Of a DNA stretch of 64,000 bases, positions 1 to 7,868 are shown one piece after another; the stretch's first letter is position 1, and every line of letters begins with the position of its first letter. Where the stretch lies: contig NZ_JBIWCW010000001.1 in the NCBI RefSeq assembly GCF_044761665.1, positions 1 to 64,000 of the forward strand, written 5' to 3'. Under the pieces are notes generated by a model. It saw only the letters and a program-made list of their open reading frames with translations, did not search any database and was not told the DNA's origin. This DNA comes from Peribacillus sp044761665. Its GTDB lineage: Bacteria; Bacillota; Bacilli; Bacillales; DSM-1321. Both the position numbers and the translations under genes were made by a program.

Positions 1-198
1 TGGACTTTGACTTGCTTTGGAGCCTTATCCCTTTATAAAGCCTTGGTATCAGATTCCTGTTCGTCGAGCCAAGATTTTATTCCACGCTTCCTCCAGCCCT
101 TACCTCACGGCAAGTACCTTGCGCTTCCTTAGTGGTTGGTCGATGTGTACCCCCACAGTGGACTTTCACCACCTAGATAGTTGCCATGCCTGGCACAC
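1..198 (-). mobile_element. 5' end of a group IIC-type (bacterial class C) group II intron, cut by the window edge
   Basis: Read on the minus strand, the element opens at 198 with GTGTGCCAGGCATGG, followed by GGTGGTGAAAGTCC, then GGAAGCG and a segment ending GATACCAAGGCT. These pieces occur in the same order as in domain I of the Oceanobacillus iheyensis class C group II intron as I remember it. Class C introns insert just after Rho-independent terminators, and this one begins four bases past the T-run of the livF terminator hairpin. Only about 198 nt are visible; the rest of the ribozyme and any reverse transcriptase would lie beyond position 1. It may be a full intron or a remnant. Confidence 0.72.
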
Positions 199-202
199 AA
201 AG

Positions 203-226
203 AAAAAACCGCAATCTGCGGTTTTA
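203..226 (-). terminator. Rho-independent terminator of the liv operon
   Basis: A 9-bp stem (AAAACCGCA / TGCGGTTTT) with a 3-nt loop is followed on the minus strand by a T-rich run. It overlaps the livF stop codon and is the apparent target of the intron that starts at 198. Confidence 0.85.
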
Positions 227-931
227 GTGTCCTCCTAAATAGGCATTTTTGATTTCTTCGCTTGCCGTCAGTTCATCGGCTTGACCGGATAGCACGATGC
301 GGCCTGTTTCCACAACATACGCTCGATCAGCAATGGATAAGGCAAGGTTCGCATTTTGTTCGACGAGCAGAATGGTCGTGCCCGTTTTATTGATTTCTTC
401 GATGATACTGAAAATCTGTTTCACCAGTAACGGTGCAAGTCCCATGGAAGGCTCATCCAATAAGAGCAGACGCGGCTTTGCCATGAGGGCACGACCCATT
501 GCGAGCATTTGTTGCTCCCCACCGGAAAGGGTCCCCGATTGTTGCTTCAGTCTTTCAAGCAGACGAGGGAACAGTTCATATACCTTTTCCATGTCTTTCT
601 TGATTTCTGCTTTGTCTTTTCGTAAATAAGCGCCTAGTTGAAGGTTTTCTTCGACCGTCATATTCGCGAAAACGCGACGCCCTTCAGGAACATGGGAGAT
701 TCCCAGCTTCACGATTGATTGGGCAGCCTTTCCACCAATGGACTGATCCTCAAATAGGATCTTTCCTTGTTTCGGCTTCAATAAGCCAGAAACCGTCTTG
801 AGCATTGTACTTTTCCCTGCACCATTTGCCCCGATCAGGGTGACGATTTCGCCTTGATTGATATGGAGTGAAATGCCCCTTAGCGCCTGTATGTTTCCGT
901 AATATACGTTAATATCCTCGATTGTTAGCAT
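224..931 (-). CDS. livF: Branched-chain amino acid ABC transporter, ATP-binding protein LivF
   Basis: The 235-residue protein is one of two cytoplasmic ATPases that power uptake of leucine, isoleucine and valine (hydrophobic amino acid transporter family). Visible motifs are Walker A GANGAGKST (about 34-42), signature LSGGEQQ (about 136) and Walker B LLLLDEP (about 155). The length is normal for LivF. Its start overlaps the livG stop by one base (TAATG), so the two are translationally coupled. It is the last gene of the operon livJ-H-M-G-F and ends in a terminator. The exact substrate cannot be read from the ATPase. Confidence 0.93.
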   Translation of the reverse strand: MLTIEDINVYYGNIQALRGISLHINQGEIVTLIGANGAGKSTMLKTVSGLLKPKQGKILFEDQSIGGKAAQSIVKLGISHVPEGRRVFANMTVEENLQLGAYLRKDKAEIKKDMEKVYELFPRLLERLKQQSGTLSGGEQQMLAMGRALMAKPRLLLLDEPSMGLAPLLVKQIFSIIEEINKTGTTILLVEQNANLALSIADRAYVVETGRIVLSGQADELTASEEIKNAYLGGH

Positions 932-1713
932 TATGAAACCTCCTCGCCCAGATAGGCTTCGATGACTTTTGGATTGTTACGTATTTCTTCCGGCTTTCCA
1001 TGAGCGATCAATTGGCCATGATCGAGCACGTAGATTCGCTCGCACACACCCATGACAAGTGGCATATCGTGTTCGATCAACAGCACGGTCAGGTCAAATT
1101 TCTCACGTATTAGCGCAATTAATTTCATAAGCTCGTGTGTTTCCTGAGGGTTCATCCCAGCTGCGGGTTCATCGAGTAAGAGCAGCTTTGGATTAGCAGC
1201 GAGCGCCCGGGCGATTTCCAATCGTCTTTGCTGACCATATGGCAGGTTTTTCGCCTTTTCATGCTTGTATCGATCCAGGTTGAAGATCTTCAAGAATTCA
1301 ATCGCTTTTTCTTCCATCTCCTGTTCCCCTTTAAAGTGGGTAGGGAACCGCACAATAGAACTGATAATGCTATGCTTTGAAAGGGAATGATAAGCTACCT
1401 TTACATTATCGATCACCGAAAGTTCACTGAACAAGCGAATATTCTGGAACGTCCGACTGATCCCCTTTTGGGTGATTTTATATGGCGGCTTTTTCCTTAA
1501 GTTTTCTCCGTCCAGGGAGATCGTGCCCTCCGTCGGGACGTAAACCCCAGTCAATAAGTTGAAAAATGTCGTTTTCCCCGCTCCATTCGGTCCGATCAAA
1601 CCGACCAATTCTCCTGGATACAACTCAACATTCACATCGGATACGGCTTTTAGCCCCCCGAACTTGATGCCGACCGAGTCGACTTTAAGCAGCGGTGTTT
1701 TTGTTGTTGTCAT
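931..1713 (-). CDS. livG: Branched-chain amino acid ABC transporter, ATP-binding protein LivG
   Basis: The 260-residue partner ATPase of LivF has Walker A GPNGAGKTT (about 41-49), a divergent signature YGQQRR (about 160), Walker B LLLLDEPAAGMNP (about 179) and the H-loop LLIEHDM. These, and the longer C-terminal tail, are typical of LivG rather than LivF. Its 5' end overlaps the 3' end of livM by 29 bp, again indicating coupled translation. Confidence 0.93.
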   Translation of the reverse strand: MTTTKTPLLKVDSVGIKFGGLKAVSDVNVELYPGELVGLIGPNGAGKTTFFNLLTGVYVPTEGTISLDGENLRKKPPYKITQKGISRTFQNIRLFSELSVIDNVKVAYHSLSKHSIISSIVRFPTHFKGEQEMEEKAIEFLKIFNLDRYKHEKAKNLPYGQQRRLEIARALAANPKLLLLDEPAAGMNPQETHELMKLIALIREKFDLTVLLIEHDMPLVMGVCERIYVLDHGQLIAHGKPEEIRNNPKVIEAYLGEEVS

Positions 1714-2650
1714 GGCTGCTGCCTCCTTTACGATTGAACATGGACGTGATTTCTTTTGTACCCATCAAGCCTTGTGGACGATAGATCATCATCACGATAA
1801 GGACGAGACTGTAGATGATCATTCTTGTTTCTGGATAATCTTGCAGGAACGTCGTGACGACCGTTAATAAGATAGCGGCCAATACGGAGCCGGACAAGCT
1901 TCCAAGTCCACCTAGTACGACTAGGATTAAGATATCGAATGATTTCAAGAATCCGAAGTTCGATGGCTGGATGATATAAAAGTTGTGGGCATATAAGCCT
2001 CCGGCGATTCCGGCAAAAAAAGCGCCGATAGCGAATGCGACAACTTTATAATAGGTGGTATTAATTCCCATCGAATCGGCTGCGGTTTCGTCCTCGCGGA
2101 TCGAAATGCAGGCCCTTCCATGTGTCGAGCTTGTAAAATTCCGGATAACAAGGATCGTGATGAGTACTGAACCGAACACCCATGGCCAAGTAGTCAAATG
2201 CGAAACTTGCATCCCGCTTGCACCGCCCACATAATCAATATTCAAGAGCACGATTCGGACGATTTCCCCAAATCCTAAGGTAGCGATTGCCAGGTAATCT
2301 CCTTTTAGACGCAAGCTTGGAATCCCGATGATCAAGCCTGCAAGAGCAGCGACTAAACCTCCTACTATCAACGCCAGGGGAAAAGGCATTTGCAATTTCA
2401 TTGTCACAACAGCGGAAGCGTAGGCACCCACCGCTAGGAATCCGGCATGTCCAATCGAAAATTGACCCGTTATCCCAATGATTAAATGAAGGCTTGTCGC
2501 CAAAATGATGTTAATCCCGATAAACATGAGCGTATTTTGATAAAAAGGATTCAAAGATCCGCCACCGATTAAAATCTGGATCACGGCGAAAAAAATCAGT
2601 GATAACACAATCGAGAGCCAAAAACCTTTAGCTCGCTTAAAAGTAGTCAT
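1685..2650 (-). CDS. livM: Branched-chain amino acid ABC transporter, permease LivM
   Basis: The 321-residue polytopic membrane protein forms one half of the transport channel. Hydrophobic segments run throughout, starting at about residue 10. The stretch GHAGFLAVGAYAS (about 65-80) and the cytoplasmic coupling segment SIREDETAADSMGIN are characteristic of LivM. It lies 13 bp downstream of livH and overlaps livG. Confidence 0.92.
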   Translation of the reverse strand: MTTFKRAKGFWLSIVLSLIFFAVIQILIGGGSLNPFYQNTLMFIGINIILATSLHLIIGITGQFSIGHAGFLAVGAYASAVVTMKLQMPFPLALIVGGLVAALAGLIIGIPSLRLKGDYLAIATLGFGEIVRIVLLNIDYVGGASGMQVSHLTTWPWVFGSVLITILVIRNFTSSTHGRACISIREDETAADSMGINTTYYKVVAFAIGAFFAGIAGGLYAHNFYIIQPSNFGFLKSFDILILVVLGGLGSLSGSVLAAILLTVVTTFLQDYPETRMIIYSLVLIVMMIYRPQGLMGTKEITSMFNRKGGSSHDNNKNTAA

Positions 2651-2663
2651 AGCTTTGTCTCCC

Positions 2664-3542
2664 TTATACTTTTTCTTTTTTGTTTTTACCGAACAGGCCT
2701 TGTGGCAGGAAAATCAAGATAAGAATCAGTACGATAAAGGCTACGGCATCCCGCCATAATGAATAGCCGGCGGCACTGACCAATGCCTCGATGACCCCAA
2801 GCAATAAACCACCTACCATCGCACCCGGAATAATTCCGATTCCCCCGAGTACGGCGGCTACGAAGGCTTTAAGACCAGGGAGCACACCCATCAGCGGCTC
2901 GATTTTTATATAATAGATTCCAAAAATCACACCTGCTGCTCCCGCTAATGCGGAACCGATGGCAAAGGTTGCTGAAATCGTATTATTGACGTTGATTCCC
3001 ATCAGTTTTGCGGCATCTGCGTCGAAGGAAACCGCACGCATCGCCTTCCCGATTTTCGTTTTATGGACAATGATTTGTAGAACGATCATCAAAGCGACGG
3101 CTACGCCAAAGATCAATACCGACTGGCTGTTGATTGAAGCACCGAAAATGTTGATTTTATCCGTTGGCAACACATCGCTTGGATAAGCTTCCGGCTGTGC
3201 GCCCCGTACATAGATGAATCCATATTCGATCAAAAGCGATACACCGATAGCGGTAATAAGAGCGGCAATACGCGTTGCATTCCGTAACGGTTTGTATGCG
3301 ATACGTTCAATTAATACGCCAAACAGCGCACAGACCGTCATTGAAATTAACAGGGCTGGCACAAACGATAGATCCAAAACGGTTATCGAGTAAAAGCCAA
3401 CGAATGAACCGACCATGAAGACGTCACCATGTGCAAAGTTTATCAGTTTAACAATTCCATACACCATCGTATATCCGAGAGCGATAAGGGCATAAATGCT
3501 ACCAAGTGAAACCCCGTTTATTAGCTGTTGTACCAATTCCAT
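2664..3542 (-). CDS. livH: Branched-chain amino acid ABC transporter, permease LivH
   Basis: The 292-residue permease is the second channel subunit. It opens with the LivH-like MELVQQLINGVSLGSIYALIALG and carries INFAHGDVFMVGSF near residue 35 and the coupling segment RAVSFDADAAKLMGIN around 170. Its length matches the family. Between it and livJ is a hairpin that could lower expression of the membrane genes relative to the binding protein. Confidence 0.92.
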   Translation of the reverse strand: MELVQQLINGVSLGSIYALIALGYTMVYGIVKLINFAHGDVFMVGSFVGFYSITVLDLSFVPALLISMTVCALFGVLIERIAYKPLRNATRIAALITAIGVSLLIEYGFIYVRGAQPEAYPSDVLPTDKINIFGASINSQSVLIFGVAVALMIVLQIIVHKTKIGKAMRAVSFDADAAKLMGINVNNTISATFAIGSALAGAAGVIFGIYYIKIEPLMGVLPGLKAFVAAVLGGIGIIPGAMVGGLLLGVIEALVSAAGYSLWRDAVAFIVLILILIFLPQGLFGKNKKEKV

Positions 3543-3614
3543 ATTCGACTCTCCTTGAACATCTAATTTTATTATTCGTCACATCTAGTCTCTTTTCCTA
3601 TTCCAGTACCTTTT

Positions 3615-3663
3615 AAAAAATGACAATTCGCCTGCACCTTCTGGATGAGAAGGGCCGGCGAAG
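3615..3663 (-). terminator. Intra-operon hairpin (partial terminator) between livJ and livH
   Basis: On the minus strand TTCGCC (3662-3657) pairs with GGCGAA (3632-3627) around an inner CCTTCT/AGAAGG stem, followed by TTGTCATTTTTT. A leaky terminator here would fit the usual excess of binding protein over permease. No separate promoter for livH is obvious. Confidence 0.5.
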
Positions 3664-3684
3664 GCTAACACTAATTCACGATCA

Positions 3685-4866
3685 TTAAGGATTGATTTTT
3701 GTATTGAATACTTGTTCGCCATCTTTAAATTCAAGTATAGTAGCTGATTTGATAGGATTATGTTTTTCATCCAATGTAAAGGTTCCTGTTACAAGCTCTA
3801 GCTCTTTCGTTTTTTCCAACGCCTCTTTGATTTTATCCGAATCCGTTGATCCAGCACGTTTGATGGCATCAGCAAGGAAGTAACCTGTGTCGTATCCTAA
3901 TGCGTTAAAAGCGTCAGGAGACTTGTCTTTATATTCCGCTTTAAATGCAGACACAAAATTCTGAATTTTTTCATCAGGGTCACCTGATGAGTAATGGTTA
4001 GTAATGAAAGTATTATTTAGTGCCTTTTCACCAGCTATTTCAACCAGTTTAGGAGAATCCCAGCCATCGCCGCCCATGAATGGAACGTCCAGTCCCGTTT
4101 CACGGGCCTGCTTAACGATCAATCCTGCTTCTTCATAATAACCTGGTAAGAAAATGAAATCCGGTTTAGCCGATTTCAAACGAGTCAGGGTAGAACGGAA
4201 ATCCGTATCCTTGGCAATATACGCTTCTTCCGCTACGACTTTTCCGCCATTTTTTTCGAATTGTTCCTTAAAGGCTGCCGCTAACCCTTTTGAATAATCA
4301 CTGGCACTATCGACATAGATGGCAGCACTTTTTGCTTTAATTTCACTTGTGGCAAAGTTCGCCGCAACGGTTCCTTGGAATGGGTCGATAAAGCTTGTCC
4401 TGAAAACATAATCGTTCAATTTATCATCTTTATACGTGATTTCTGGGCTTGTACCAGAAGGAGAGATGACTGGGATTTTATTATCCTGTGCAATCTGTAC
4501 CTGTGCGATTGTATTTGTACTTGTTGCTGCACCAACGATTGCCGTAACTTTATCTTGAGAGGTCAGCTTGATGGCACCACTTGTAGCTTCTGCCGCTTCA
4601 GATTTATTATCAACTTGGATAAGTTCGATTTTTTTGCCATCAATGCCTTTTTTATTAATTTCTTCAGTCGCAAGCTCCAATCCTTCAGAGATGGATTGAC
4701 CATAGGAGGCTACCCCTCCTGATAATTCAAGGTTTACCCCGATTTTAATCGTATCTCCTTCTTCACTCTTTTTTGACGAAGTAGAGTCAGAACTAGAACA
4801 GCCTGCCAGTACTCCCGCTGCAAGTGTGAATGAAAGGAATGCACCTGCTAATTTTTTCTTTTTCAT
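3685..4866 (-). CDS. livJ: Branched-chain amino acid ABC transporter, substrate-binding lipoprotein LivJ (paralogue 1)
   Basis: The 393-residue extracytoplasmic binding protein is membrane-anchored: a short signal peptide ends in lipobox LAGC with the modified Cys at residue 23. The mature part is a Peripla_BP_6/LivJ-type fold (GDTIKIGVNLELSGG, then FRTSFIDPFQGTVAANFA, FLPGYYEEAGL and FMGGDGWDSPKL). The start is backed by AGGGGG seven bases upstream. It heads the livJHMGF operon. A close paralogue lies immediately upstream as a separate unit, so the transporter may use either binding protein. Confidence 0.92.
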   Translation of the reverse strand: MKKKKLAGAFLSFTLAAGVLAGCSSSDSTSSKKSEEGDTIKIGVNLELSGGVASYGQSISEGLELATEEINKKGIDGKKIELIQVDNKSEAAEATSGAIKLTSQDKVTAIVGAATSTNTIAQVQIAQDNKIPVISPSGTSPEITYKDDKLNDYVFRTSFIDPFQGTVAANFATSEIKAKSAAIYVDSASDYSKGLAAAFKEQFEKNGGKVVAEEAYIAKDTDFRSTLTRLKSAKPDFIFLPGYYEEAGLIVKQARETGLDVPFMGGDGWDSPKLVEIAGEKALNNTFITNHYSSGDPDEKIQNFVSAFKAEYKDKSPDAFNALGYDTGYFLADAIKRAGSTDSDKIKEALEKTKELELVTGTFTLDEKHNPIKSATILEFKDGEQVFNTKINP

Positions 4867-4965
4867 AATGAACCCCCTATTTTGTCATCTTTGTTTGTAA
4901 CGTATGAATATTTATTCATTACACCCTTAAAATGCATGATAAATATAAATATTTACAATTTAATA

Positions 4966-5008
4966 AATATTTTGAAAATAGTGTACCGCATAATTTTCAC
5001 TTCGTCCA
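4966..5008 (-). promoter_or_regulatory. livJ(1) promoter with CodY-like box
   Basis: On the minus strand a -35-like TGGACG (5008-5003), a 17-nt spacer and -10 TACACT (4985-4980) are followed directly by TATTTTCAAAATATT (4980-4966), which matches the CodY box AATTTTCWGAAAATT with three mismatches. The layout is the same as at the paralogue promoter at 6622-6664, which supports both. CodY repression by branched-chain amino acids is the known control of such genes in Bacillus. Confidence 0.6.
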
Positions 5009-5342
5009 GACGTAAATTATATGAACATTTCGTCCACTAGTATATTCCTCATAGAGCAATACAAACTATTATTATATTAAAATATGCCAATATCGTTTTT
5101 AACAAATAAAACCGGGTATTTTCATTATTTTAATGTTATAAATCTCTGTCCATCATCCAAGTTTTTTAAAACTGCCATTAGTAACATCCAACCTTCTTTT
5201 TTCCTTTATTTTCTATCCACTAGTATCCTGATAGGTTTTTACACCTACGTCTTGAACGTACCATTAACATGGTTTTCTATTGTAAAATTGTATAATACTA
5301 TATAAATATGCATGAATTTAAGCATGTATCTGAAGCCACAGC
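5009..5342. other. AT-rich intergenic region upstream of livJ(1), no gene seen
   Basis: No coding region with a ribosome binding site is visible here on either strand. The only structure noted is CATTTCGTCCA at 5026-5036, a near copy of CACTTCGTCCA at 4998-5008, exactly 28 bp apart. Confidence 0.6.
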
Positions 5343-5369
5343 AAAAAGACCCCCAATAGGCGGTCTTTA
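5343..5369 (-). terminator. Terminator of livJ paralogue 2
   Basis: AAAGACC / GGTCTTT stem with a GC-rich core, followed on the minus strand by a T-run. It makes the second binding-protein gene a monocistronic unit. Confidence 0.8.
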
Positions 5370-5400
5370 GTGCGTCAGTTCCTTCTTGAATCGATTACAA

Positions 5401-6588
5401 TCATGGATCAATTTTTGTATTAAAGGTTTGTTTACCGTCTACATATTCCAAGATAGTCGCCGATTTAATCGGGTCATGATTTTCATCCAGGTTCAATGTC
5501 CCTGAAACTAATTGAAAATCCTTCACTTCTTCAAGTGCTTTTCTGATATTTTCAGGTGTAGGATCTCCAGCTCTTTTAATCGCGTCAGCCAAATAGTAAC
5601 CTGTGTCGTAGCCTAATGCAGCGAAAGCATCAGGTGTTTTTTTGTATTTCGTTTTGAAAGCTGAAACGAAATCTTGAATTTTTTTATCTTCATCTTCTGG
5701 AGAATAGTGATTGGTGATGAATGTGTTCTTCAAAGCCTCTGCTCCGGCAATTTCCACCACTTTCGGTGAATCCCAGCCGTCTCCGCCCATGAATGGAAGA
5801 TCGATTCCATTTTCACGAGCTTGTTTCAAGATCAGACCGACTTCTTCATAATAACCAGGGAGAAACACGAATTCCGGTTTTGCCGACTTGATACGAGTCA
5901 ATGTCGCACGGAAATCGGTATCTTTCGTTACATAAGCTTCTTCGGCGACAATTTTTCCACCATTTTTCGTAAATGCTTCTTTAAAGGCAGCTGCTAGTCC
6001 TTTTGAATAATCACTGGCACTATCCACATAAATGGCAGCCGTCTTCGCCTTCACTTCATCTGTTGCGAAGTTTGCCGCAACGGTTCCTTGGAATGGATCG
6101 ATGAAGCACGTTCTAAATACATAATCATTCAATTTCCCAGCTTTGTTCGTGATATCAGGATTAGTTGCAGTCGGTGTAAGTAAAGGAATCTTATTATCTT
6201 GGGCGACTTGCACCTGTGCCAATGTGTTTGTACTTGTAGCAGATCCTACAATTGCCACTACTTTATCCTGACTGACAAGTTTAATCGAACCATTCGTCGC
6301 TTCTGCTGCATCCGATTTATTATCCACTGTTTTAATTACAATTTTCTTTCCATTAATTCCTTCTTTATTGATTTCATCGATGGCCAATTGTAACCCATCC
6401 GCTGCCGACTGACCAAATGAGGCAGTCCCACCTGACAATTCAAGATTGGCACCAATTTTAATGGTATCTCCCGAACTGGATGACCCTCCTCCTGAACTAC
6501 TGGTTTTCGAGTCACCATTACAACCTGCTAGGACTCCCGCAACTAATGATAGTGAAAGAACCATCCCTGCTATCTTTTTCTTTTTCAT
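5401..6588 (-). CDS. Branched-chain amino acid ABC transporter, substrate-binding lipoprotein (paralogue 2)
   Basis: The 395-residue paralogue of the downstream livJ has the same MKKKK signal, LAGC lipobox at Cys23 and nearly identical core motifs (FRTCFIDPFQGTVAANFA, FLPGYYEEVGL, FMGGDGWDSPKV). I start it at 6588 rather than at the longer open frame to 6708 because AGGGGG at 6595-6600 sits correctly before this ATG and the signal peptide begins here. It has its own promoter and terminator and no permease of its own, so it most likely feeds the LivHMGF complex, perhaps with different specificity. The tandem arrangement indicates a local gene duplication that carried the promoter along. Confidence 0.9.
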   Translation of the reverse strand: MKKKKIAGMVLSLSLVAGVLAGCNGDSKTSSSGGGSSSSGDTIKIGANLELSGGTASFGQSAADGLQLAIDEINKEGINGKKIVIKTVDNKSDAAEATNGSIKLVSQDKVVAIVGSATSTNTLAQVQVAQDNKIPLLTPTATNPDITNKAGKLNDYVFRTCFIDPFQGTVAANFATDEVKAKTAAIYVDSASDYSKGLAAAFKEAFTKNGGKIVAEEAYVTKDTDFRATLTRIKSAKPEFVFLPGYYEEVGLILKQARENGIDLPFMGGDGWDSPKVVEIAGAEALKNTFITNHYSPEDEDKKIQDFVSAFKTKYKKTPDAFAALGYDTGYYLADAIKRAGDPTPENIRKALEEVKDFQLVSGTLNLDENHDPIKSATILEYVDGKQTFNTKIDP

Positions 6589-6621
6589 TTGAAACCCCCT
6601 TTTTCCTTTACGAATAAAAAA

Positions 6622-6664
6622 AATATTCTGAAAATAATGTATCTCATTACATCGACTTTGTCTA
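6622..6664 (-). promoter_or_regulatory. Promoter of livJ paralogue 2 with CodY-like box
   Basis: -35-like TAGACA (6664-6659), a 17-nt spacer, -10 TACATT (6641-6636), then TATTTTCAGAATATT (6636-6622), two mismatches from the CodY consensus AATTTTCWGAAAATT. The box overlaps the predicted transcription start, a position suited to repression. Confidence 0.65.
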
Positions 6665-6705
6665 TATTTTTTGGATAAAAAGTTAATATATGTAATTTTT
6701 ATACT

Positions 6706-6738
6706 CAAAAAAACTGACCCTTTATCAGAGTCAGTTTA
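6706..6738 (-). terminator. Terminator of tcdA
   Basis: AAACTGAC / GTCAGTTT stem followed on the minus strand by a run of seven T, just past the tcdA stop. Confidence 0.85.
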
Positions 6739-6745
6739 CCGTTTA

Positions 6746-7507
6746 TTAATCATTAACACGACGAACTTCAATCTCTTTTAATATATCGTTGATTACCCAG
6801 CTTGCCGCTATCAATCCGGCTACAGATGGAACGAACGCATTGGAAGAAGGCGGCATTTGAGCCTTGCGGATTTTCGCCTCGTCATTACCGACTTCTTTCC
6901 GAACATCCTCACGAATGACAATCGGGCTTTCATCGGAAAACACGACAGGAATCCCCTTTGTGATACCTTCTTTACGCAATCTCGTACGGATGACTTTTGC
7001 CAGCGGATCGGTATGCGTTTTGGAAATATCGGCGATTTGGAAGCGGGTTGGATCCATTTTATTTGCTGCTCCCATGCTTGCAATGATTTTGATATTCCGC
7101 TTCAGGCATTCTTTCATAACATGCATCTTATAAATGACCGTATCCGATGCATCAATGACATAATCCAGATTATAACTGAAGAATTCCTCGAATGTTTCCT
7201 CTGTATAGAACATTTTCAAGGCGATGACTTCGCAGTCTGGATTGATATCCTGGATGCGGGTTTTCATCAATTCGGCTTTCGGCTGGCCTACAGTCGAGAG
7301 CAGTGCATGGATTTGTCTGTTCACATTTGTAATATCGACATCATCTTTATCGACAAGGATGATCCGGCCAACGCCTGTACGTGCCAAGGCTTCGGCTGAA
7401 AAAGAACCGACTCCGCCTACACCAAGTACAGCAACCGTCGTATTTTTCAGGGTATCCATGCCTTCTTTACCAATAGCTAATTCATTTCGTGAAAACTGAT
7501 GTAGCAT
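6746..7507 (-). CDS. tcdA: tRNA threonylcarbamoyladenosine dehydratase TcdA (YrvM)
   Basis: The 253-residue E1-like (ThiF/MoeB fold) enzyme uses ATP to cyclise t6A37 to ct6A in ANN-decoding tRNAs. The nucleotide-binding GVGGVGS is at about residues 30-36, followed by VDKDDVDITNVNRQ, and the family segment FVPSVAGLIAASWVIND is near the C-terminus. In B. subtilis the orthologue yrvM lies beside 6S RNA and aspS, as here apart from the intervening accessory patch. The ATG at 7507 gives a normal length. Confidence 0.93.
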   Translation of the reverse strand: MLHQFSRNELAIGKEGMDTLKNTTVAVLGVGGVGSFSAEALARTGVGRIILVDKDDVDITNVNRQIHALLSTVGQPKAELMKTRIQDINPDCEVIALKMFYTEETFEEFFSYNLDYVIDASDTVIYKMHVMKECLKRNIKIIASMGAANKMDPTRFQIADISKTHTDPLAKVIRTRLRKEGITKGIPVVFSDESPIVIREDVRKEVGNDEAKIRKAQMPPSSNAFVPSVAGLIAASWVINDILKEIEVRRVND

Positions 7508-7627
7508 ATATTTTCAACTCCAATAAATTCTGTTCTTATTTATGTTCCTAACTAACAATATATCATAAACAACAAGGATGACAAGCTAAATAAGAGCAGT
7601 TTTATCGGAATTGGTATACTAGTCAAT

Positions 7628-7770
7628 CTAAGACTTTTTTTGAAGAACGGTTGCTAACAGTAGCGTCCTATCAAACAGGCTTTCTATCTCTAAATATTCA
7701 TCCTCGCTATGTGCTTTGGCCGCCAATCGTCGCGACGCCTAATTCAGAAGCCAAATATGTGACGGAATGT
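7628..7770 (-). pseudogene. Remnant of the 3' end of an M20-family metallopeptidase gene
   Basis: On the minus strand the frame ending at the TAG 7628-7630 reads AHSEDEYLEIESLFDRT followed by LLLATVLQ, which strongly resembles the C-terminus of M20 amidohydrolase/peptidase proteins (NAHSEDEYLEIDSLFERT type). Just upstream, in another frame, LASELGVATIGG matches the preceding part of that family. The two are joined by a frameshift near 7715 and nothing of the rest of the gene remains; the 21-bp repeat array starts at once upstream. Assigned by family memory, not by a search. Confidence 0.5.
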
Positions 7771-7794
7771 TCCTTTAATAAGGAGTGTTGGAGC

Positions 7795-7868
7795 TTTATC
7801 GGTCTGTTTTGGGTTTTTATCGGTCAGTTCAATACATTTATCGGTCAATATCCACTTTATATCAGTCA
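7795..7868. repeat. 21-bp-period repeat array, downstream copy
   Basis: Four units of TTTATCGGTCA-like core (ATCGGTCT, ATCGGTCA, ATCGGTCA, ATCAGTCA) start at 7798, 7819, 7840 and 7861, an exact 21-bp period, with unrelated 10-13 bp between cores. The last unit contains the stop codon of the NERD gene. A second array with the same core and period lies on the other side of that gene at 8905-9003. Confidence 0.85.

Noticed and set aside
5084..5305. 73-codon plus-strand frame in the liv intergenic region
   Set aside because: No Shine-Dalgarno, AT-rich composition and no recognisable family.
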